Of a stretch of DNA of 17,133 nucleotides, positions 5,691-13,009 are shown one piece after another. Origin of the DNA: Candidatus Woesearchaeota archaeon. GTDB taxonomy: Archaea > Nanobdellota > Nanobdellia > SCGC-AAA011-G17 > JACPNG01. Positions within the stretch are counted from its first letter, which is position 1; the number at the start of each line of letters is the position of its first letter. The translations under genes and the position numbers were made by a program. The stretch is from assembly GCA_017609845.1 (NCBI GenBank), contig JAFCDD010000005.1, positions 1 through 17,133 of the forward strand, written 5' to 3'. Under the pieces are notes generated by a model that was given only the letters and a program-made list of their open reading frames with translations, did not search any database and had not been told where the DNA came from.

Positions 5691-6749
5691 TTATTTATTA
5701 ATCAATTTATAAACATAACTAACTACTTGTTTTTCTCCGTTAATGTTTGATTTTAATGATTTGATTTTATTTAGATTATTAAGGAATTCTTTAATGGATT
5801 TTTCTACATTCTTTAGATCATATTTTACATATGCATTGTTTCTCAATAAATATGCGTTTTGTAGTTGCTCAACATGATCTTTTATTGGAAATATCATCAT
5901 TGGTTTTTTATAAGCAATACATTCTGCTAATGTCATTTGTCCTGCTAGTGTTATAACTGCCTTTGATACTTTTAAATATTCTAAAAAGTTTTCTTTAAAT
6001 TTATAATATTTTATATTTCCTTTAGATTTCATTTTTAAATCAGAGCCAAAGATAATAAAATCTTCATTTATTTTTTTTGCTGTTTTTTTTATTTTATTTG
6101 CTAATAATTTTCCAAATGATGATCCTCCAAGCATTACTAATATTGGAGATTTTCTTAAATTTAATTTCTTCATTAATGTAGATTTATTTGGTAATTTGTT
6201 TGGAGATTTCCTTACTATTAGATTGATGTAATGATATTTTTTAGATTTCTTTTTTAAGAAAAAAGGGATTAAAACATGTTTTGATGTGTTATATATTTTT
6301 TCAAAGAATTTGGATTCTATGAATATTTTTGCATTTTTATTTGGAATACTTTCAAATACTTCTGGATCATAGCCAAAAACAAATATGCATGGTACTTTTA
6401 ATAGTAAACCCAATGGCGGACCAATAGGTTCAAAATCTGAAATGATTATGTCTGGTTTGAACTTTTTTGCTTCTTTTTTTAGTTTTGATGTGGAGAATAT
6501 CCATGATATTGGCAAAAAGTAGTTTGTTGCTATGAACTTTAATAATTTAAAATGCATTCTTTTCGCTGTAAATTTGTATCCTTGTATTTTTATAACAGGA
6601 TATTTATCTTTGAAATACTCGTAGCTTTTATTGTAGCACGCTATCTTTATTTTTATTTTTTTGTCTTTTTTTAGAAATTCTTCTATTATTTTGTGGGTTC
6701 TTATTGCATCTCCATAACTTACTCCTGTTGTTAAAAATAGTATTTTCAT
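5691..6749 (-). CDS. GT-B glycosyltransferase, MurG/GT28-like
   Basis: A 352-residue glycosyltransferase of the two-Rossmann GT-B fold. The N-terminus MKILFLTTGVSYGDAIRTHKI is the acceptor-side glycine loop. The C-terminal domain has ILVMLGGSSFG and the nucleotide-sugar-binding stretch AGQMTLAECIAYKKPMM followed by IFPIKDHVEQLQNA, as in MurG-type enzymes that use UDP-GlcNAc. It is Lys/Ile-rich with no membrane segment apart from hydrophobic patches, so it is likely cytosolic or peripheral. It is the second gene of an operon: its ATG overlaps the stop of the PIG-L deacetylase by ATGA (6746-6749). The pair suggests synthesis and deacetylation of an N-acetylated amino sugar on a lipid or other carrier. 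The real acceptor and donor are unknown. Confidence 0.85.
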   Translation of the reverse strand: MKILFLTTGVSYGDAIRTHKIIEEFLKKDKKIKIKIACYNKSYEYFKDKYPVIKIQGYKFTAKRMHFKLLKFIATNYFLPISWIFSTSKLKKEAKKFKPDIIISDFEPIGPPLGLLLKVPCIFVFGYDPEVFESIPNKNAKIFIESKFFEKIYNTSKHVLIPFFLKKKSKKYHYINLIVRKSPNKLPNKSTLMKKLNLRKSPILVMLGGSSFGKLLANKIKKTAKKINEDFIIFGSDLKMKSKGNIKYYKFKENFLEYLKVSKAVITLAGQMTLAECIAYKKPMMIFPIKDHVEQLQNAYLLRNNAYVKYDLKNVEKSIKEFLNNLNKIKSLKSNINGEKQVVSYVYKLINK

Positions 6750-7372
6750 TTTAGTTTGTAAAATTTTTCGGCATATTTTACATTTATTTTTTTCCCATAG
6801 TATATTGATCTTAAAAATACTGGAATTAATAAGGGATATAAAAAATGATGCTGGCTTTTGAATTCTTTTATCATGTTTATTTTTCTTTTCCAGTAAGGTG
6901 TAATGTCAACATATAATCTTGGCTGGTTTTCATTTGCAACATTCCATACTTCGAAAGAATAAAGTTCTGTATTGTATTTAATCTCTTTAATTGCTTTCTT
7001 TACTGTTTTATTTACAATTCTATGGTCTTTGTGGAGGTCTGTTTCTGTTGGCATGTATATTTTACATGGTTTATATTTTATAATTAAATCTTTTATTTTT
7101 TCTTTTATATTCTTGCTTTCTACTTCTTTTTGTAGTTTTGAGTCAGATAATCCTAAGAATAGTGTTTCTATTCCTAGTTTGTTGCTAAGTTTTTTTGTTT
7201 CCTCTACTCTTTTTTTTGCTGTTACTTTTTTTTGCAGATGGGGATGAGATAATTCTCCATAACTGAATACTATTTTTATTATTTTATATTCATTTAGTAG
7301 TTTATAGATTGTGCCACCCATTCCTACTGCTTCGTCATCTGAATGGGCACAGAAAATTATGATTGTTTTCAT
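6746..7372 (-). CDS. PIG-L/LmbE family zinc deacetylase
   Basis: A 208-residue metal-dependent N-deacetylase. It carries the two family motifs: HSDDE (His10, Asp12, Asp13, Glu14, in FCAHSDDEAVGMGGT) and HKDH (114-117, in TETDLHKDHR), which bind zinc and activate water. Family members remove acetyl from GlcNAc-linked inositol lipids, mycothiol or bacillithiol precursors and similar sugars. It is the first gene of a two-gene operon with a MurG-like glycosyltransferase, so its substrate is probably the GlcNAc-conjugate made by its partner; this is inferred. A TATA box lies about 28 nt upstream of the ATG and no Shine-Dalgarno is seen, so it is probably leaderless. Confidence 0.9.
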   Translation of the reverse strand: MKTIIIFCAHSDDEAVGMGGTIYKLLNEYKIIKIVFSYGELSHPHLQKKVTAKKRVEETKKLSNKLGIETLFLGLSDSKLQKEVESKNIKEKIKDLIIKYKPCKIYMPTETDLHKDHRIVNKTVKKAIKEIKYNTELYSFEVWNVANENQPRLYVDITPYWKRKINMIKEFKSQHHFLYPLLIPVFLRSIYYGKKINVKYAEKFYKLK

Positions 7373-7394
7373 TGAGATTGATTTATTTTTATGG

Positions 7395-7407
7395 TTTATA
7401 TATTTTA
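7395..7407 (-). promoter_or_regulatory. TATA box of the deacetylase-glycosyltransferase operon
   Basis: The minus strand reads TAAAATATATAAA, centred about 28 nt before ATG 7372, with no Shine-Dalgarno in between. Confidence 0.6.
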
Positions 7408-7443
7408 TCTTTAGAATCTTGATAATTTCTCAAAATGGAAATA

Positions 7444-7515
7444 TGCGCCGACCGGGACTCGAACCCGGATCGTCGGCTTGGAAGGCCGAAATTCTAGCCA
7501 TTGAACTATCGACGC
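7444..7515 (-). tRNA. tRNA-Gly (anticodon UCC)
   Basis: A 72-nt cloverleaf on the minus strand. The acceptor stem is GCGTCGA/TCGGCGC with one T-G pair and discriminator A. The anticodon stem TCGGC/GCCGA closes the loop CTTCCAA, giving anticodon TCC, which reads GGA. The T arm has CCGGG-TTCGAGT-CCCGG. No CCA is encoded, so it must be added by the CCA enzyme. No intron is present. Confidence 0.97.
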
Positions 7516-7540
7516 AATATGTAAAAATTAAAGAATTGTG

Positions 7541-7548
7541 TATATAAA
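7541..7548 (-). promoter_or_regulatory. TATA box of tRNA-Gly
   Basis: TTTATATA on the minus strand, centred about 29 nt upstream of the mature 5' end, as usual for archaeal tRNA promoters. Confidence 0.6.
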
Positions 7549-7553
7549 AGTTT

Positions 7554-8198
7554 CTATCTAGATTTTATATGTTTTTTAATTGCTTTTTTAACAACAGATT
7601 TTTTCCATCCTTTAGATAATAAATTAGCTTTTATTCTTTGTATGGGCATTCTTGCACTTAAACATCTGAATATGTAATCATCTAATGGTTTTAAATTAGG
7701 AGTTTTTTTAGGTATGTTCTTTTTAATGTTTAATGATATTCTCTGTTTTTTCCATTTTAATTCTTCAAAGGCAAACCATATCTGTTTAGAATTCCAGTTT
7801 CTTTCTAATAGTCTTTTTATTATTTGTTTTTTTGTTAATTTTTCTTTTGATTTTTCTATATAGCTAACAACATTTTGTAATTCCTGTTCTGATGGAAACG
7901 GAATTTTTCCACGTGTTAGTTCTCTTAAATTGAATTTTCCTCTGTAATAGTTAATATAAATAAATCCTAGGATTAATATTGTAATTATTAGAATAACGTA
8001 TGGTGTTATGTTAATTGATTTGGAACAGTCCTGCGGACATAATGTTTCATCTTCATATGGTAGGGTGCATTTTCCATCTCCACAATAATGGTCTTGTTTT
8101 ATTACATAACTTGTTAATTCTGGGTTAAGCATAAAAATAAAGAATATTATAAAAATTATTGAAATAAAAATCAAAATATGTGTATTTATTATCTTCAT
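7554..8198 (-). CDS. Two-TM membrane protein with an extracytosolic cysteine motif
   Basis: A 214-residue protein with hydrophobic segments at about 7-24 and 65-83. The loop between them has CGDGKC (39-44) and CPQDC (54-58), a spacing seen in many secreted proteins of small-genome archaea and probably disulfide-bonded or metal-binding. The cytosolic C-terminal half is Lys-rich and contains two similar helical units, LTKKQIIKRLLERNWNSKQI (121-140) and MPIQRIKANLLSKGWKKSVV (184-203). Each has the pattern I-x-x-L-L-x-(K/R)-x-W/GW, like short UBA-type helices. A Shine-Dalgarno AGAGG lies just upstream of the ATG and a TATA-like AAATTTATATAAT at 8231-8243. The function is not recognised. It is divergent from secF across an 85-bp spacer. 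Confidence 0.75.
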   Translation of the reverse strand: MKIINTHILIFISIIFIIFFIFMLNPELTSYVIKQDHYCGDGKCTLPYEDETLCPQDCSKSINITPYVILIITILILGFIYINYYRGKFNLRELTRGKIPFPSEQELQNVVSYIEKSKEKLTKKQIIKRLLERNWNSKQIWFAFEELKWKKQRISLNIKKNIPKKTPNLKPLDDYIFRCLSARMPIQRIKANLLSKGWKKSVVKKAIKKHIKSR

Positions 8199-8253
8199 TT
8201 TGCCTCTTTTTAAAATAGGTTGCTTTTAGAATTATATAAATTTTTCCATAAGA

Positions 8254-8264
8254 TTTTTAAATAC
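8254..8264 (+). promoter_or_regulatory. TATA box of secF-secD
   Basis: TTTTTAAATAC centred about 25 nt before ATG 8284, with no Shine-Dalgarno, so probably leaderless. Confidence 0.7.
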
Positions 8265-8283
8265 AATACTTTTTAAAAGTGCT

Positions 8284-9153
8284 ATGAAATTTAAGGAATT
8301 TTATATTAAAAAATATAAGAAATTAATGATTATACCTATATTGATGTTAATTGCTTCTTTTATTGTGGTTTTTGCGACTTATAATTCCATAGGAGATATA
8401 ATAGAAAAAGATGTTAGTTTAAAGGGCGGAACTGTTATTACAATTAATATTAAGGAAGGATTTGAAGGTTTGGAAGATTATTTGACAAGCAAGTTTGGTC
8501 AAAAGTTTATTGTAAGAAAATTAACTGAATTTGGGACCAATGAGCAGACAGGGGTGGTTGTAGAAGGTGAAGTAAAAGCAGATGAATTAGAAGATGCTTT
8601 AGAAGAAAGATTGGGTATTACATTAGACAGTGAAAATTCTTCTATTGAAGAGACCGGTTCTAGTTTGGGAAAATCTTTGTATTCTCAAATGATTATGGCT
8701 ATATTGTTGGCATTGGCTTTTATGGCTATTGTTGTTTTCCTTACCTTTAGAAATTTAATCCCTAGTTTGGCTGTTATTTTATCTGGAGTATTTGATTTGG
8801 TTGTTACTATTTCAATTCTTAATTTAATTGGTCTAAGATTATCAAGTGCTGGTTTGGCTGCTTTATTATTAATACTTGGTTATTCAATTGATACTGATAT
8901 TTTATTGACTACTAAGGTTTTAAAGAGAAAGGAAGGAACGATTATTGAAAGAGTTTTTGGTTCTATTAAAACTGGCTTGACGATGACTGCAACTACGCTT
9001 GTTGCTTTAACTATTGGTTACTTTGTTTCAAATTCAATTGTTTTAAAACAAATGTTCTTGATAATTATTATTGGATTGTTGGTTGATGTGATTTCAACAT
9101 GGATTTTGAATACTGGAATATTAAGGATGTATCTGGAAAAGAAAAATGGTTAA
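8284..9153 (+). CDS. secF: Protein-export membrane protein SecF
   Basis: A 289-residue subunit of the SecDF complex, which uses the membrane gradient to help proteins exit the Sec channel. TM1 spans about 13-33, followed by the family box VSLKGGTVITI (45-55) and a first extracytosolic domain. Five further membrane segments lie at about 133-285, with the archaeal-type motif GYSIDTDILLTTKVL in the TM4-5 region. Length is normal for archaeal SecF. It overlaps secD by 8 nt, so the two are co-translated, in the secF-secD order known from archaea. Confidence 0.96.
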   Translation: MKFKEFYIKKYKKLMIIPILMLIASFIVVFATYNSIGDIIEKDVSLKGGTVITINIKEGFEGLEDYLTSKFGQKFIVRKLTEFGTNEQTGVVVEGEVKADELEDALEERLGITLDSENSSIEETGSSLGKSLYSQMIMAILLALAFMAIVVFLTFRNLIPSLAVILSGVFDLVVTISILNLIGLRLSSAGLAALLLILGYSIDTDILLTTKVLKRKEGTIIERVFGSIKTGLTMTATTLVALTIGYFVSNSIVLKQMFLIIIIGLLVDVISTWILNTGILRMYLEKKNG

Positions 9154-10876
9154 GTTGTTAAAATTACGGGTGTGGATTTTAGTAATTGCTTTGATATTAA
9201 GTTTGATAGCAATAAGTCCAAATCCTTTTGCTAAGGGTGTTGAGGTTAAGAGTGTTGATCCTACTTCTGCTTTTTATTTAAATGGAATAAATGTAAATGA
9301 TAAGATTTTAGAGATAAATGACAAAAAGATAGAAACTGTGAAAGATTTTTATGATTCTATTTCTTATTTAACTAAGGAAGGAAAGAAAATCAATGTTGTA
9401 ACTAGCAACAATAGTTATGATTACGATGTTGTAGGTGATTTTGGTTTTGTTGTGGATGAGAACCTTACTGTAGTATTAAGTGAGTTTATTAACAAAGGAG
9501 AGATAATTAAATCCATAAATAATAATGATGTGGAAAGTTTAGAGGATTTGAATGATATAGACAAAGAGTTATTCCCTAAGGAAAAGATAAAAGTAAAAAC
9601 CAATAAGGGGGAGATTTCATTTTTAACTTATGCTGTTGATGGCGTTGCTGTTCGGGAAGCTAGAACTAGTAATTTAGTTAAGGGGCTGGATTTTGCAGGA
9701 GGAAGCAGGGCATTAATAAAACCTGTAAGAGAAGAAGGAGAGGTAAGTAATAGGGATATTCAAGATTTAATTTCTGTTATATCTGAGAGGCTGAACTTAT
9801 ATGGTTTGGCTGATGTTGTTATTAAACCTGCTACAGATTTAGAAGGGAATAAATTTATTGTTGTTGAAATGGCAGGCGTTACAAGAGAAGAAATTAAAAA
9901 TTTAATTGGAAGACAGGGAAAGTTTGAGGCTAGAATTGGAGACAAGACGGTTTTTGTTGGTGGTAAGGGAGATATTGCTTTTGTTTGTAGAGATGACGGC
10001 AGTTGTAGTGGAGTAAGAAATTGTGATAATCTGGGTGAAGGGGGTTATCAGTGTGTTTTTGAATTCTCAATTAAAATTACTGAAGAAGCAGCTAATAGGC
10101 AGGCCGAGGCAACTAAAGATTTGGAAATAGATAGCAGCAGTGGAAGACCTTATCTAAGTAAGACTTTAGATTTTTATATTGATGATAAAAAAGTAGATAG
10201 TTTGTTTATTTCTGCGGATTTGAAAGGGCAGCCTGCTCAGTCTATTGCAATTTCTGGTCCTGGCTTTGGTGAAAATGAAAATATTGCTATAGAAGATTCT
10301 TTGAAAAATATGAAGAACTTACAAACAATTTTAATTACTGGTGGTTTGCCTGTTGATATTGAAGTCGTTAAATTAGATACAATTTCTCCTTTATTAGGAA
10401 AGGAATTTGTTAAGAATGCATTTCTGGTTGCTTTTTTTGCTATTCTTGGTGTTGCTTTGGTTATTTATGTAAGATATAGAAATTTTAAAATTCTAATTCC
10501 TGTTATGATAACTAGTTTGAGCGAGGTTGTAATAATATTGGGTTTTGCTGGATTGTTTCAATGGAATTTAGATTTAGTTGCAATAGCAGGTATTATAGCT
10601 GCTGTTGGTACTGGGGTAGATGACCAAATAATTATTACGGATGAAATTTTAAAGAAACAAGAGAAGTATTTCAACTGGAAAGAAAGGATTAAAAGAGCTT
10701 TCTTTATTATTATGACTGCATGGGCAACTACTTTTGTTGCTATGCTGCCTTTGATGTGGGCTGGCGCTGGTTTGATAAGAGGTTTTGCTCTAGTTACTAT
10801 TGTTGGTGTTACTATTGGTGTATTGATTACTAGACCAGCTTTTGCTGCTATTGCAGAATTTTTATTGAATAAGTAA
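9146..10876 (+). CDS. secD: Protein-export membrane protein SecD with N-terminal PDZ-like insertion
   Basis: A 576-residue partner of SecF. TM1 is at about 8-26. The usual SecD box (GLDFAGGSRALIKP) appears only at residue 180 instead of near residue 50. The intervening 130 or so residues hold a PDZ-like domain (VKSVDPTSAFYLNGINVNDK, then ILEINDKKIETVKDF) and a degenerate second one (INKGEIIKSINNNDVESLEDL). After the periplasmic-type domain, which has four Cys (281, 287, 293, 303) that could form two disulfides, five TM segments follow at about 423-575. These include the motif GTGVDDQIIITDE (488-500), whose Asp pair is linked to proton transport. It starts inside secF (8-nt overlap) and ends 5 bp from the convergent nucleotidyltransferase gene. 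Confidence 0.95.
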   Translation: MVKLLKLRVWILVIALILSLIAISPNPFAKGVEVKSVDPTSAFYLNGINVNDKILEINDKKIETVKDFYDSISYLTKEGKKINVVTSNNSYDYDVVGDFGFVVDENLTVVLSEFINKGEIIKSINNNDVESLEDLNDIDKELFPKEKIKVKTNKGEISFLTYAVDGVAVREARTSNLVKGLDFAGGSRALIKPVREEGEVSNRDIQDLISVISERLNLYGLADVVIKPATDLEGNKFIVVEMAGVTREEIKNLIGRQGKFEARIGDKTVFVGGKGDIAFVCRDDGSCSGVRNCDNLGEGGYQCVFEFSIKITEEAANRQAEATKDLEIDSSSGRPYLSKTLDFYIDDKKVDSLFISADLKGQPAQSIAISGPGFGENENIAIEDSLKNMKNLQTILITGGLPVDIEVVKLDTISPLLGKEFVKNAFLVAFFAILGVALVIYVRYRNFKILIPVMITSLSEVVIILGFAGLFQWNLDLVAIAGIIAAVGTGVDDQIIITDEILKKQEKYFNWKERIKRAFFIIMTAWATTFVAMLPLMWAGAGLIRGFALVTIVGVTIGVLITRPAFAAIAEFLLNK

Positions 10877-10881
10877 AGACT

Positions 10882-11580
10882 CTATAGATATTCTTTTCTT
10901 GCTAATTCCAATGTTTCATAATCGGCAATATCATACCAATTACCATGAAATTCATATGAAGATACTTCTTTTTTTGTTATTAAAAATTTTATAAATTCTC
11001 CTAATGTTTCTTTTTCTGTTTTAAGAAATTTATCTATTAAATGGAGGGTATTTTTAGGGAATAAATATATTGCCGTACTTACTAATGTCTCTGTTGTTTT
11101 TTCTGGTTTTTCTTCGATATTAACTATTTTTCCTTTATCTACTTTAACAACCCCATAATTTTTAGCTAAGTCAGGATTTCTAATATCGTAGATTCCTACT
11201 TTTGGTTCTATTTCTTTAATAAAATTCCTTAAATCAAAATCAAACAGATTGTCTCCTGCTATAACAATTAAATCATCCTTTATTTCTTTTAGAGATATTA
11301 AATATTGTAAGTCTCTTACTGGACCTAGAAGGTCTGTTTTTGATGAGATTCCATTAGAGATTACTTCTGCATTATCGTGATCTACTATCCATGCATCAAA
11401 CAAAGGTTTAAATTTATTATTTGTTATTATGTATGTTTTTTCTATGTTATCTAAGGTTTCTAAATTTTCCAGAATGTGTCCTATTATTGGTTTTTCTTTT
11501 ACTAGAATTAAAGATTTGGGTCTATCTTTTGATAGTTTATCTGGAGTTACAAATCCTGCTGCGAGGATTACTGCTTTCAT
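10882..11580 (-). CDS. Sugar-phosphate nucleotidyltransferase, with an altered signature loop
   Basis: A 232-residue GT-A-like NTP-transferase of the kind that makes NDP-sugars from sugar 1-phosphate and NTP. It begins MKAVILAAGF and has the conserved DRPKSLILV (19-27), the metal-site AGDN (108-111) and a C-terminal GNWYDIADYETLELARK typical of these enzymes. The usual G-x-G-T-R signature in the nucleotide loop is replaced by GFVTPDK, with Pro where the triphosphate-binding Arg normally sits. Activity or specificity may therefore differ; it may act as a sugar-phosphate binder or use another residue. It is a single-gene unit, leaderless, with TATA ATATTTAAATAC at 11600-11611. It converges on secD and diverges from ksgA. 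Confidence 0.87.
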   Translation of the reverse strand: MKAVILAAGFVTPDKLSKDRPKSLILVKEKPIIGHILENLETLDNIEKTYIITNNKFKPLFDAWIVDHDNAEVISNGISSKTDLLGPVRDLQYLISLKEIKDDLIVIAGDNLFDFDLRNFIKEIEPKVGIYDIRNPDLAKNYGVVKVDKGKIVNIEEKPEKTTETLVSTAIYLFPKNTLHLIDKFLKTEKETLGEFIKFLITKKEVSSYEFHGNWYDIADYETLELARKEYL

Positions 11581-11599
11581 TATAGAAATTATGTTGGGG

Positions 11600-11611
11600 G
11601 TATTTAAATAT
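11600..11611 (-). promoter_or_regulatory. TATA box of the nucleotidyltransferase gene
   Basis: The minus strand reads ATATTTAAATAC, identical to the box at 334-345, centred about 25 nt before ATG 11580. Confidence 0.7.
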
Positions 11612-11654
11612 GTTTTTATTCTTTTAATACTATATTTTTAATTTATTATCAATA

Positions 11655-11693
11655 AAAAAGCTTAAATAATCATTTCTCATTAAAAAGCTTAAA
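11655..11693 (+). promoter_or_regulatory. ksgA promoter with a 12-bp direct repeat
   Basis: AAAAAGCTTAAA occurs at 11655-11666 and again at 11682-11693, right before ATG 11695. The first copy runs into CTTAAATA, about 30 nt before the ATG, and is the likely TATA element. The second copy overlaps the expected start of transcription and could be a factor-binding or autoregulatory site; that is inference. Confidence 0.5.
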
Positions 11694-11694
11694 A

Positions 11695-12445
11695 ATGCAA
11701 GATAAGTCAAAACTAGATCAACACTTTTTGAAAGATAAGGCCATACTTAAAAAAATAATCCAATCATCAAACGAAACCTAAAGATGTTGTTTTTGAAATA
11801 GGGCCCGGGAAGGGAGTTATTACTTTAGAGTTATCAAAAAGAGCAAAAAAAGTTATTGCAGTAGAATTGGATACTCATCTAAAAAAACACTTACAAAATT
11901 TACCAGATAATGTCGAAGTTATTTATGGCAGTGCGTTGAAAATAATTCATAAACTAAAATTTAATAAGATTGTATCAAATATTCCTTATTCTATCTCAGA
12001 GCCTCTTTTCAAAAGAATGATAAAAATTGATTTTGATATGGCTGTATTATTGACAGGTAAGAGGTTCTTTGATTTACTTTTAAATAAAGAAAGTAAATGG
12101 TCTATAATCAGTAAACTATTTTTTGATGTCAAAAAAATAACAGAGGTTTCTAAAGAATCATTTGAACCAAAACTAAGAACAAATTCCGTTCTGTTAGTTT
12201 TTAACAAAAGAAAATCTAAATTAATGAATTCAGAAAAAATAATAAAAGAATTCGTATTGCAATACGATAAGAAAGTAAAAAATGCGTTAATGTACTCATT
12301 GATGAGAACAAATCGCTTAACAAAGAACCAATCAAAGGATGTAATTTACACTTTAAAACTTCCTCCCATTTTATTTGAAAAAAATGTAGATTCTTTATCA
12401 AATGGGCAGTTTAAAATTATTTACGATAAGCTACAGGGATTATAA
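11695..12445 (+). CDS. ksgA: rRNA adenine dimethyltransferase KsgA/Dim1, interrupted by a frameshift
   Basis: The family dimethylates two adjacent adenines near the 3' end of 16S rRNA. The N-terminus is in one frame from ATG 11695 (KSKLDQHFLKDKAILKKIIQ) and stops at TAA 11779-11781. The remainder is open in the +1 frame, giving KPKDVVFEIGPGKGVITLEL (SAM-binding motif I), AVELD and the catalytic NIPYS (NxPY). The total of 751 nt equals 250 codons plus one base, as expected for one inserted base between about 11764 and 11776. A start at the TTG at 11867 would lose the whole SAM-binding loop, so it is not a credible gene start. The change may be a sequencing error, real inactivation or, less likely, programmed shifting. 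Length after repair is about 249 residues, slightly short for the family. Confidence 0.85.
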
Positions 12446-12487
12446 AAAAAGAAAAATTATTTAATATTTCTTTACTATTTTATTGTT

Positions 12488-13009
12488 TTATTCTTCTTTA
12501 TAATCTATTAAACTAAAGATATCGTATCCATTAAGTTTCTCTCTTGGATTTAAAAAACTTAATTCAATTAAGAAAGCAAATCCTAGAATATTGCCACCTA
12601 ATTTCTTTATTAACTTAGCTGAGGCCTCACATGTTCCTCCTGTTGCTATTAAATCATCCACTACTAGTACATTATCTCCTTGTTTTACTGCATCTTTATG
12701 TATTTCTATTGAATCTGTGCCATATTCTAATTTGTATTCTTCTTTTTCCACTTCTGCAGGTAATTTTCCAGGTTTACGTAAAGGAGCAAAGGGAATTCCT
12801 AATTCATGAGCTAAGATGGAACCAAAAATAAAACCGCGGGATTCAGGACCAACAATTAAATCTATTTTTTTATCCTTATAGTGTTCTTTAAATTGTTGTA
12901 TAGAATATCTTAATGCTTGAGGATTTTTTAATAGTGTTGTTATATCCCTAAACACAATTCCTGGTTTAGGAAAATCTTTGATGTTTCTGATTTCATTTCT
13001 TAGGTCCAA
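12488..13009 (-). CDS. apt: Adenine phosphoribosyltransferase
   Basis: A 173-residue phosphoribosyltransferase that converts adenine and PRPP to AMP. The start MDLRNEIRNIKDFPKPGIVFRD is typical of bacterial-type Apt, with the family box DFPKPGI. The PRPP loop VLVVDDLIATGGT is at 114-126, and VGPESRGFIFG at 53-63 is the other conserved loop. Its length is close to the usual 170-185. It overlaps the end of deoA by 17 nt, so adenine released by AMP phosphorylase can be returned to AMP, or the pair can exchange base and ribose phosphate as needed. Confidence 0.95.
   Translation of the reverse strand: MDLRNEIRNIKDFPKPGIVFRDITTLLKNPQALRYSIQQFKEHYKDKKIDLIVGPESRGFIFGSILAHELGIPFAPLRKPGKLPAEVEKEEYKLEYGTDSIEIHKDAVKQGDNVLVVDDLIATGGTCEASAKLIKKLGGNILGFAFLIELSFLNPREKLNGYDIFSLIDYKEE

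Noticed and set aside
7311..7547. Plus-strand ORF through the tRNA
   Set aside because: It reads through the reverse of tRNA-Gly and the deacetylase start; no ribosome binding site or recognisable protein.
11867..12445. The KsgA fragment as a complete gene starting at TTG 11867
   Set aside because: It lacks the SAM-binding motif I, which is coded in the same frame directly upstream; the QHFL N-terminus is found in the other frame.
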